From assembly GCF_000517425.1 (NCBI RefSeq), contig NZ_CP006569.1, forward strand, positions 930,001 to 994,000: DNA of 64,000 nucleotides, written 5' to 3'. This DNA is from Sodalis praecaptivus (GTDB lineage: Bacteria > Pseudomonadota > Gammaproteobacteria > Enterobacterales > Enterobacteriaceae). The notes under the pieces are model-generated. The model did not search any database. It saw nothing but the letters and a program-made list of their open reading frames with translations, and had not been told where the DNA came from. Positions 56,149 to 64,000 of this stretch are shown here, one piece after another. Made by a program: the position numbers and the translations under genes. Within the stretch, counting starts at the first letter, position 1. Each line of letters begins with the position of its first letter.

Positions 56149-56926
56149 ACTATGTTACCAGGATCAATACCTGGTGGCGGTCAATAAACCGGCAGGCTGG
56201 CTGGTGCACCGCAGTTGGCTGGATCGCAAGGAAAAAGTGGTGGTCATGCAAACGGTGCGCGACATGCTGGGGCAACACGTGTTCACGGTGCACCGATTGG
56301 ATCGCCCGACCTCCGGCGTCCTGTTGCTGGCGTTGTCAAGCGACGTGGCCCACAGGCTGGCACAGCAATTCGAGCGCCATCAGGTGAAAAAACACTATCT
56401 GGCGGTCACGCGCGGCTATCTGGAAGGCGAAGGGCTTATCGACTATGCATTGACGCCGGAACTGGATAAAATTGCCGACAAATTCGCCCATCCCGAGAAA
56501 GCGCCGCAGCCGGCGCAGAGCCATTATCACGCATTGGCGCGGGTGGAGATGCCGGTTGCCGTTGGCCGTTATCCCAGTAGCCGCTACAGCCTGATGGCCC
56601 TCTCTCCCCTGACCGGCCGCAAACATCAGCTGCGCCGCCATATGGCGCATTTGCGCCATCCGATTATCGGCGATACCACCCATGGCGATCTGCGCCACAA
56701 CCGCGGCTTCGCCGCCGCCTTCGACTGTCGCCGTCTGATGCTGCACGCTTGCCGATTGGCGCTGTCGCATCCGGTCACCGGCGTACCGCTGGTCATTGAT
56801 GCCCGTTGGGACAACAGTTGGCAACAATTGACGCGCCAATTCGGCTGGCACGGCCTTCTCCCTGCATATGAAAGGGTTGAGTTTGCCGGGCCTTCAGGTC
56901 AGGATAAGGCCTTTGATCAAGCGTAG
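56141..56926 (+). CDS. truC: tRNA pseudouridine(65) synthase TruC
   Basis: RluA-family pseudouridine synthase of 261 residues (E. coli 260) that modifies U65 of tRNA-Ile1 and tRNA-Asp. The catalytic Asp lies in [16 protein letters not shown] near residue 54; [15 protein letters not shown] is the second family motif. An upstream in-frame extension of 63 codons lies inside yqcC and was rejected. yqcA follows after 22 bp. Confidence 0.95.
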   Translation: MIELCYQDQYLVAVNKPAGWLVHRSWLDRKEKVVVMQTVRDMLGQHVFTVHRLDRPTSGVLLLALSSDVAHRLAQQFERHQVKKHYLAVTRGYLEGEGLIDYALTPELDKIADKFAHPEKAPQPAQSHYHALARVEMPVAVGRYPSSRYSLMALSPLTGRKHQLRRHMAHLRHPIIGDTTHGDLRHNRGFAAAFDCRRLMLHACRLALSHPVTGVPLVIDARWDNSWQQLTRQFGWHGLLPAYERVEFAGPSGQDKAFDQA

Positions 56927-56948
56927 TAGGCTAGGGGAGTCGAGCGCC

Positions 56949-57395
56949 ATGGCGCAAATAGGTATTTTTGTCGGTACGGTTTACGGTAATGCCCTGTTAA
57001 CCGCTGAAGAGGTGGAGTCGGTGCTAACAGAGCAGGGGCATCAGGTAACCCTGTTCGAGGACGGTGGCTTAGAGCAATGGCAGGCGTATGCTGAACGGGT
57101 AATCCTCATCATCACCTCCACCACCGGACAAGGGGGGCTACCGGATAATATCGTGCCGCTGTTCCAGCAGGTGAAAGATAAACTGGGGCATCAGCCGGCG
57201 CTACGCTATGGCGTTATCGCGCTGGGCGACAGCAGTTATGATACCTTTTGTGGCGCGGGGCACGCTTTCGACGCGTTATTGCAGGAGCAGGGGGCTACGC
57301 GGGTCGGTGATCTGCTGGAAATCGATGCCGTGGAGCATCCCGAGCCGGAAACGCTGGCCTGCCCCTGGGCGGCGCAGTGGGGCGCTCTATTATAG
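56949..57395 (+). CDS. yqcA: Short-chain flavodoxin YqcA (MioC-like)
   Basis: A 148-residue FMN-binding flavodoxin (E. coli 149). The phosphate-binding loop is [15 protein letters not shown] at residues 9-23; [13 protein letters not shown] and [16 protein letters not shown] form the isoalloxazine site. GGGGAG lies about nine bases upstream of the ATG. Electron transfer partner unknown. Downstream (57396-57648, 253 bp, GC-rich) I see no gene or clear signal; synteny with E. coli changes there. Confidence 0.94.
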   Translation: MAQIGIFVGTVYGNALLTAEEVESVLTEQGHQVTLFEDGGLEQWQAYAERVILIITSTTGQGGLPDNIVPLFQQVKDKLGHQPALRYGVIALGDSSYDTFCGAGHAFDALLQEQGATRVGDLLEIDAVEHPEPETLACPWAAQWGALL

Positions 57396-57648
57396 TTTAG
57401 GCGCAGCGCGCGACCGACTAGGCTTGCCGCCGCGCGCTAACCGGCGGGGTGGCTGCCCTGCCGCAGGGGTTAGCCGGGTGGGTTAGCCATCGCCGCGTCT
57501 TCGCCGGGGGGGGCGATTGCCGCCGCGCTCGCGGCCGGATACAGCCCACCGAACGGAACGCAGCCTGCCCGCCCCGCCCGGCGTGGAGTGGCGTCGGGCG
57601 GGGCCGGGCTAAGGCGTGGCCGTCTTCGGTCTTTGCGCGGTCGCGCGG

Positions 57649-58038
57649 TTATTTCTGCCGGGTCAATTTTTCCAGATCCGCTTCGATCTCGGCGATTTTA
57701 TTGGCCACCACGCTTTCCAGGTGGCGTAAGTCATCTAAAATTTTGTGCTTTAAATCCACCTCGGTCTGATCACGCAGGCAGATTTGATCCAGCTCATCGA
57801 TCACATAGCGCAGATTGGGGCTGATTTCGTTGATTTCCCGATAGCCTTCCGCCGCATTATCCGACACCACGGTCTTACGTTGACGGGGGTATTTGAATTT
57901 AACGCTTTTGGCGAAAAACTCGCCTTTGTCACGGCGAAAATAAATCTTGAGAATATCGTTATTGGCCTCCTGGCGCAGGCTGTAGCGATCGATATCGTCC
58001 GGATGATTAACGCCAAGGCTTTTCAGATTATCGTACAT
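57649..58038 (-). CDS. yaeH: DUF3461 protein YaeH
   Basis: A 129-residue cytosolic protein (E. coli 128) starting [24 protein letters not shown], the conserved family N-terminus, and ending in a predicted coiled coil ([28 protein letters not shown]). Function unknown. It follows dapD on the minus strand with a 124-bp gap. Confidence 0.94.
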   Translation of the reverse strand: MYDNLKSLGVNHPDDIDRYSLRQEANNDILKIYFRRDKGEFFAKSVKFKYPRQRKTVVSDNAAEGYREINEISPNLRYVIDELDQICLRDQTEVDLKHKILDDLRHLESVVANKIAEIEADLEKLTRQK

Positions 58039-58162
58039 GGTCGTCCCCTGGTGATGTGCGGTATAGGTAAAATTATGACGCCTGGCGGCGTCATAAGCTG
58101 TGACTTACGGCCGGATTTGCCGCCGTACTGACCGGGCGCGAACGCTGCCGCCGTGGATAATA

Positions 58163-58987
58163 TTAGTCGATGGTGCGTAATAACTCATTGATACCCACCT
58201 TGCCGCGGGTTTTGGCGTCGACTTTTTTCACAATCACCGCGCAATAGAGGCTATAGCGTCCGTCTTTGGAGGGTAAATTGCCGGACACCACCACCGACCC
58301 TGCCGGTACGCGGCCGTAATGCACTTCGCCGGTTTCACGATCGAAGATTTTGGTGCTCTGGCCGATAAACACCCCCATGGAAATGACCGAGCCCTCCTCG
58401 ACGATCACCCCTTCGACGACTTCGGAACGGGCGCCGATAAAACAGTTGTCCTCGATGATGGTCGGATTGGCCTGCAGCGGCTCCAGCACGCCGCCGATAC
58501 CGACGCCGCCGGACAGATGGACGTTTTTGCCGATCTGCGCGCAGGAGCCGACGGTGGCCCAGGTGTCTACCATGGTGCCTTCATCCACATAGGCGCCGAT
58601 ATTGACATAAGAGGGCATCAGCACCGTATTGCGGGCGATATAGGCGCCCTGGCGCACGCTGGCCGGCGGCACCACGCGGAACCCTTCGCGCTGGAAGCGC
58701 TCGCTGTCCCAGCCGGCGAACTTCATCGGCACTTTATCGAAAAAGCGCGTTTCGCCGCCCTCGATCAGCTGATTGTCGGCGATGCGAAACGAGAGCAGTA
58801 CCGCTTTTTTCAGCCATTGATGGGTCACCCATGCGCCATTGATTTTTTCCGCTACGCGCAGCGCGCCGCTGTCGAGGGAAGCGATAACGTGATTAATCGC
58901 GTCGCGGGTGGCGCCATCGACGTTAGCCGGCGTGATGGCGGCGCGTTGTTCAAAGGCGGTTTCAATAATCTGCTGTAATGACTGCAT
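58163..58987 (-). CDS. dapD: Tetrahydrodipicolinate N-succinyltransferase DapD
   Basis: Lysine and diaminopimelate pathway enzyme that succinylates tetrahydrodipicolinate. It has 274 residues, the usual length. A helical N-terminal domain precedes the left-handed beta-helix of hexapeptide repeats (about 100-240: [50 protein letters not shown]). It supplies diaminopimelate for peptidoglycan. glnD starts its 3' end 51 bp upstream on the same strand, as in E. coli. Confidence 0.97.
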   Translation of the reverse strand: MQSLQQIIETAFEQRAAITPANVDGATRDAINHVIASLDSGALRVAEKINGAWVTHQWLKKAVLLSFRIADNQLIEGGETRFFDKVPMKFAGWDSERFQREGFRVVPPASVRQGAYIARNTVLMPSYVNIGAYVDEGTMVDTWATVGSCAQIGKNVHLSGGVGIGGVLEPLQANPTIIEDNCFIGARSEVVEGVIVEEGSVISMGVFIGQSTKIFDRETGEVHYGRVPAGSVVVSGNLPSKDGRYSLYCAVIVKKVDAKTRGKVGINELLRTID

Positions 58988-59038
58988 CCTGTCGTGTCCT
59001 GTCTGTCGGCTTAATGGGAATTCATAACGTTACTTGTA

Positions 59039-61714
59039 TCACATTTTATCGTTTGGATTGAGCGCCTCTGTCAAGCGCCGCCGCAATTCCGCCTGCATTG
59101 CCGGGCTGAGGGCGCGGCGGTCGCCGCCCGCCAGAATGAATAAATCCTCCACCCGCTCGCCGATGGTTGAGATGCGTGCGCCGTGCAGCGAAATACCCAA
59201 ATCGACAAAGACCTCGCTGACGCGAGCCAATAGTCCCGGCTGGTCGAGCGCCGTCAGCTCCAAATAACTGCGCCGCTCGGTCGGTGATGGTAGAAACACT
59301 ACCGAGGTGTCCACATTGAAATGGCGTAGCTTGGGAGAAGGGCGGCGCACCCGCGGATGGCGGTAATCCCCGGGCTGTAGGATTTGCAGCAGCGCCTGGC
59401 GGATGACGGGATGGCGGTCCGGCGACAGCGGGCTGCCGTCCGGCTCGAGCACCACGAAGGTATCCATCGCCATGCCGTCCCGGTTGGTGAAAATCTGCGC
59501 GTCGTGCACGCTCAGATTACGGCGATCCAGCTCGCCCGTCACCGCGGCGAACAAATAGGGACGGTCCTGATTACGAATGAAAATCTCGGTGCCGCCGCGG
59601 GTGGCCTGTGGGCTAATCAGCACCAGCGGTTCGTCGCGGCCGTGCAGTACCATATGGCGCGCATGCCAGGCCAGCTGATTGGGGGTATGGCGCAGGAAAT
59701 AGTCGGCGCGGCACCGGTTCCAAATTTCCTGCAGGCGGTGTTCGTCGACCCCTTCCATGCGCAGTAGCGCCAGCGCCTGGCGGCGGTTGTGCCGCACCCG
59801 CGCCCGAACATCCGGCGTGACATGCATACCGCGACGCAACTGCTTTTCGGTGGCGAAAAACAGCTCGCGCAGCAGGCTTTGTTTCCAACTGTTCCACAGC
59901 GTTTCGTTGGTGGCGCAAATATCCGCCACCGTCAGGCACAGCAAATAGTGCAGGCGGCTCTCGCTTTGCATTTCGCCGGCGAACTGCACCAGTACGTCCG
60001 GGTCCTGAATATCCCGCCGCTGGGCGGTGACCGACATGACGAGATGGCTTTCCACCAGCCAGGCCACCAGTTGAGCATCCTCGGCGGGCAAATCGTGCAG
60101 CGCCGCGAATTCCAGCACGTCGCGGGCGCCGAGCTGGGAATGATCGCCGCCGCGCCCTTTGGCGATGTCGTGAAATAGCGCCGCCACCAGCAATAAGTGC
60201 CGCTGGCCCAGGCGCGGAAACAGCTCAACGCACAGCGGATGGTACGGCCGCTGGCTGTCGTCGGCGAAACTTTCCAGCTTCAGCAATACCCGAATGGTAT
60301 GTTCATCGACGGTGTAGGCATGGAACAGGTCAAATTGCATCTGACCGACGATATTGCTCCACTGCGGCATATAGGCCCACAGCACGCTGTGTCGATGCAT
60401 CGGCAGCAGGGCGTGTTTCACCGCGCCCGGTTGATGCAAAATCTGCATGAACAGCGCGCGCGCCTCCGGGATCGTGCACAGCGGCGCCTTGAGATGACGG
60501 CGGGCATAGCGCAGCTGGCGCAGGGTGGCCGAATAGATCCCTTCGATATGTTGATTACGCACCATCTGCCAGAACAGGCGCAAAATGGCCTGCGGCTGTC
60601 GGCTGAACAGCGTCTCGTCGCGTAAATCAATGAGATTGCCGCGCAGCTGAAACTCGTCGTCCAGCGGCTGCGGCTTTTCATCGGGCGCCAGCGCCAGGAT
60701 AGCTTCATCAAACAGCTGCAGCAGCATTTGATTCAGCTCGCTGACGCGGCGGGTGACGCGAAAGAAATCTTTCATCATCCGCTCAACCGGCAGGTTGCCT
60801 TCTCCCTGGTAGCGCAACAGTTGCGCCACGCTCTGCTGGCGGTCGAACAGCAGGCGGTTATCGTAGCGGTTCAGCACCAGGTGCAGGGCGAAACGGATGC
60901 GCCAGAGGAAGCTTTGGCACTCGTTGAGTTCATCCCGCTCGGCGCGGGTAATGAAGCCGAAGCCCACCATTTCATCCATCGAGGTGGCGCCGAAATGGCG
61001 GTGCGCGACCCAGAGCAGCGTATGGATATCCCGCAGACCGCCGGGACTGCTTTTAATGTCCGGCTCCAGATTGTAGCTGGTGCCGTGATAGCGCAAATGA
61101 CGTTCCTGCTGTTCCGCCAATTTAGCGGGGAAAAACGCCCGCGAAGGCCAAAAGTCATCGCTGAATATCTGCTTTTGCAGGGTAAGAAACAGCGCCAAAT
61201 CGCCGCAGATCAAGCGCGACTCAATCAGGTTGGTCGCAACGGTGAGATCGGCGCGGCCCTCTTCCAGGCACTCGGCAATACTGCGTACGCTGTGGCCAAC
61301 CTCCAGCTTCAAATCCCACAACAGCGTCAGCAGTTCGCTAATATGCTGTTGCAACGGCGGCGTCAGCGGCGCCTGGCTCAAAACCAGCACATCGATATCG
61401 GACAGCGGATGCAGTTCGCCGCGGCCGTATCCCCCCACCGCCACCAGCGCGGTGTGAGGCGCATGGGCAAACCCGTGGTAATACCACAACTGCCGTAATA
61501 ACTGATCGATATACAGCGTGCGGGCATCCACCAGCGTTTCCGCCGTCTCGCCCGCATCGAAGGCATCGGCCAGCCAGCGGTGGAACTCGTCCAGCCGCTC
61601 TTTTAAAAAAGGGCGGTTGAGGGCGTCATCCGGCCAGGTGAGGGGAGAGGACGGTTTAACCGGCGGCCGGCGCGGCGCCGGCGGGCTGGTATATTGAAGG
61701 ATCTGGTCCGGCAT
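59039..61714 (-). CDS. glnD: Bifunctional uridylyltransferase/uridylyl-removing enzyme GlnD
   Basis: Glutamine sensor that uridylylates PII proteins GlnB and GlnK when glutamine is low and removes UMP when it is high. Domains in order: nucleotidyltransferase with [20 protein letters not shown] near residue 75, a helical linker, an HD hydrolase domain ([14 protein letters not shown] near 510), and two ACT domains at the C-terminus ([49 protein letters not shown]). The ATG at 61714 gives 891 residues (E. coli 890) with AGGG seven bases upstream; 29 further in-frame codons exist but lack support. Confidence 0.96.
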   Translation of the reverse strand: MPDQILQYTSPPAPRRPPVKPSSPLTWPDDALNRPFLKERLDEFHRWLADAFDAGETAETLVDARTLYIDQLLRQLWYYHGFAHAPHTALVAVGGYGRGELHPLSDIDVLVLSQAPLTPPLQQHISELLTLLWDLKLEVGHSVRSIAECLEEGRADLTVATNLIESRLICGDLALFLTLQKQIFSDDFWPSRAFFPAKLAEQQERHLRYHGTSYNLEPDIKSSPGGLRDIHTLLWVAHRHFGATSMDEMVGFGFITRAERDELNECQSFLWRIRFALHLVLNRYDNRLLFDRQQSVAQLLRYQGEGNLPVERMMKDFFRVTRRVSELNQMLLQLFDEAILALAPDEKPQPLDDEFQLRGNLIDLRDETLFSRQPQAILRLFWQMVRNQHIEGIYSATLRQLRYARRHLKAPLCTIPEARALFMQILHQPGAVKHALLPMHRHSVLWAYMPQWSNIVGQMQFDLFHAYTVDEHTIRVLLKLESFADDSQRPYHPLCVELFPRLGQRHLLLVAALFHDIAKGRGGDHSQLGARDVLEFAALHDLPAEDAQLVAWLVESHLVMSVTAQRRDIQDPDVLVQFAGEMQSESRLHYLLCLTVADICATNETLWNSWKQSLLRELFFATEKQLRRGMHVTPDVRARVRHNRRQALALLRMEGVDEHRLQEIWNRCRADYFLRHTPNQLAWHARHMVLHGRDEPLVLISPQATRGGTEIFIRNQDRPYLFAAVTGELDRRNLSVHDAQIFTNRDGMAMDTFVVLEPDGSPLSPDRHPVIRQALLQILQPGDYRHPRVRRPSPKLRHFNVDTSVVFLPSPTERRSYLELTALDQPGLLARVSEVFVDLGISLHGARISTIGERVEDLFILAGGDRRALSPAMQAELRRRLTEALNPNDKM

Positions 61715-61824
61715 CGGGTCGCCCTGCATAGTGCGGCAGCCCGGCGCGAAAGCGGTCTTACCGGGGCTGGCGCGGAATTGACGCTTGCCGCCGTCCGGCA
61801 TGGGGCCGGGGGCTGTAAGCGGTA

Positions 61825-62619
61825 TCAGGCCGGGTGGTGGATCACCGTCGGCAGCGAGTCATCGGTACGCAGCGTCATGATTTCGCAGCCGTCATCGGTC
61901 ACCACGATCGTATGCTCGTACTGCGCCGACAGACTGCGATCTTTGGTTTTCACCGTCCAACCGTCTTTCATGGTGCGGATGCGGTAGTCGCCGGCGTTGA
62001 CCATGGGCTCAATGGTGAACGCCATGCCCGGCTGCAATACCACGCCGCCGTCGTCGGCGTCATAATGTAATACCTGCGGCTCTTCATGAAAGCCTTCGCC
62101 GATGCCGTGGCCGCAATACTCGCGTACCACCGAGAAGCTTTCCGCCTCGACGAATTGTTGAATCGCTTTGCCGAGGGTGCGCAGGCGGATGCCCGGCCGG
62201 ACCATGCGGATAGCCAGATAAAGGCTCTCTTTCGTTATCCGGCACAGCCGTTCGCCGAGAATGGTCGGTTTGCCGACGATGAACATCTTCGAGGTATCGC
62301 CGTGAAACCCGTCTTTAATGACCGTGACGTCAATATTCAGAATGTCGCCCTCTTTGAGCTTTTTCTCATCGCTCGGAATACCGTGGCACACCACTTCATT
62401 CACCGAAATGCAGACCGATTTCGGAAAACCGTGGTAGCCGAGCGACGCGGAAACGGCATGCTGCTTTTCGGTAATGTGCTGGTGGCATAAACGATCCAGT
62501 TCGCCGGTGCTTACGCCGGGTTTAATATAAGGTTCAATCATTTCCAGCACCTCGGCGGCCAGCCGGCCGGCAACGCGCATCTTAGCGATATCGTCTGATG
62601 TTTTAATAGGAATGGCCAT
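61825..62619 (-). CDS. map: Methionine aminopeptidase Map
   Basis: Removes the initiator methionine from nascent proteins. It has 264 residues, the E. coli length, from the ATG at 62619 ([15 protein letters not shown]). The dinuclear metal site of M24 peptidases is visible in [19 protein letters not shown] (two Asp), [13 protein letters not shown] (His) and [10 protein letters not shown] (Glu), plus a C-terminal Glu (AQYEHTIVV). Divergent from rpsB across 334 bp; an in-frame upstream codon adding 11 residues was rejected. Confidence 0.97.
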   Translation of the reverse strand: MAIPIKTSDDIAKMRVAGRLAAEVLEMIEPYIKPGVSTGELDRLCHQHITEKQHAVSASLGYHGFPKSVCISVNEVVCHGIPSDEKKLKEGDILNIDVTVIKDGFHGDTSKMFIVGKPTILGERLCRITKESLYLAIRMVRPGIRLRTLGKAIQQFVEAESFSVVREYCGHGIGEGFHEEPQVLHYDADDGGVVLQPGMAFTIEPMVNAGDYRIRTMKDGWTVKTKDRSLSAQYEHTIVVTDDGCEIMTLRTDDSLPTVIHHPA

Positions 62620-62879
62620 GTAGAGATCCACAGTCGGCGCCAGGGTCGACAATAATATATGATAAATTAGCGAGTGGCATTAATGGTATCAGTACGGCTC
62701 GGCACTGCCAAATTATCATTTTTCCCGCCGCGCGAGGAAAACATTTGGTGGAGTCCGGGCGTGGTTTATGGTATAAAGCGCGCCGACGATAGGCGCCAGG
62801 TTTTTTAGCCGCGCGCCGTTCGTCGCAACGAAACTCAATTGTGTTATTACACACACGTATCGGCACATGCGCCGGGGTG

Positions 62880-63679
<800 letters not shown>

Positions 63680-63730
63680 TAAGGCATGCTCTCAGGAGCC
63701 CTTATTAACCAAGTTTTAAATATGTTGGTT

Positions 63731-63760
63731 AGAGGGCCTGTCTTCAGGCCCTCTTTTTTA
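63731..63760 (+). terminator. Terminator/attenuator between rpsB and tsf
   Basis: AGAGGGCCTG-TCTT-CAGGCCCTCT is a perfect 10-bp stem with a four-base loop, followed by six T residues. It sits 51 bp after the rpsB stop and 35 bp before tsf. In E. coli a similar partial terminator sets the lower expression of tsf relative to rpsB. Confidence 0.92.
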
Positions 63761-63794
63761 CCTATCTCCAACACGGAATAACGAGGAACAGATA

Positions 63795-64000
63795 ATGGCT
63801 GATATTACCGCCGCCCTGGTTAAAGAACTGCGTGAACGTACCGGCGCAGGCATGATGGAATGCAAAAAAGCCCTGGTTGAAGCGCAGGGCGATATCGAAC
63901 TGGCTATCGACAACATGCGTAAGTCCGGCCAGGCGAAAGCCGCCAAGAAAGCGGGCCGCGTCGCGGCTGAAGGCGTCATCCTGACCAAAATCGCGCAGGA
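63795..64000 (+). CDS. tsf: Elongation factor Ts, N-terminal part (3' end outside window)
   Basis: The first 68 residues of the EF-Tu guanine-nucleotide exchange factor. [30 protein letters not shown] is the EF-Ts family N-terminal signature with the UBA-like fold. It is cut by the right edge of the window. Second gene of the rpsB-tsf operon. Confidence 0.98.
   Translation, partial: MADITAALVKELRERTGAGMMECKKALVEAQGDIELAIDNMRKSGQAKAAKKAGRVAAEGVILTKIAQ

Overview
The window reads as chromosomal DNA of a GC-rich member of the Enterobacterales. Protein lengths, gene order and the small RNAs match Escherichia coli orthologues closely. The combination of high GC, E. coli-like housekeeping genes and unusually many short tandem repeat arrays suggests a free-living or recently host-associated Sodalis-type bacterium; that assignment is an inference. 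All recognised genes look intact. No insertion sequence, prophage, CRISPR array or rRNA operon was seen.

Layout. Bases 1-8716: galR (cut by the window edge), a BisC-type molybdoenzyme, one OmrA-type sRNA, a GNAT acetyltransferase, the lysophospholipid salvage pair aas-lplT, and tas. Bases 8842-18876: ygdR, ygdQ and mutH on the minus strand; then a mutH-rppH gap with DnaA boxes at the position of the E. coli DARS2 reactivation site; then rppH-ptsP, lgt-thyA and the pseudopilin genes ppdA-ppdB-ygdB-ppdC. Bases 18963-31117: the RecBCD locus recC-ptrA-recB-recD, with a 91-bp triplication between recB and recD. Bases 31256-34093: argA and amiC, divergent across two ArgR boxes. Bases 34232-39065: an accessory block (M20 amidohydrolase, M28 peptidase, orphan solute-binding protein, divergent GntR regulator). 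Bases 39418-47386: two initiator tRNA genes, mltA, tcdA, the CsdA/CsdE sulfur pair, ygdI, the gcvB sRNA divergent from gcvA, ygdD and rlmM. Bases 47489-51063: a large GH3 enzyme, a 7-bp repeat array, a prepilin peptidase and a 35-bp repeat array. Bases 51099-57395: xni, ppnN, queF, syd, the csrB sRNA with its distal UvrY site, yqcC-truC-yqcA. Bases 57649-64000: yaeH, dapD, glnD, map, and rpsB-tsf (tsf cut by the edge). From memory of E. coli this last block maps near 4 min while the rest maps near 63-64 min, so the gap at 57396-57648 is a rearrangement junction relative to E. coli.

How the parts fit. The window carries three global post-transcriptional regulators (OmrA, GcvB, CsrB), recombination and repair genes (RecBCD, MutH, Xni), cell-wall remodelling enzymes (AmiC, MltA, the GH3 enzyme), lipid and lipoprotein processing (Aas, LplT, Lgt), and minor pseudopilins whose processing peptidase is encoded 31 kb away.

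The most unusual feature is seven separate tandem arrays with different units (7, 24/48, 35, 35-36, about 36, 48 and 91 bp). Each sits at or next to a gene end or start. Several units carry a stop codon overlapping or close to a new start codon. These arrays, rather than a new enzyme system, are the main candidate for undescribed biology here.
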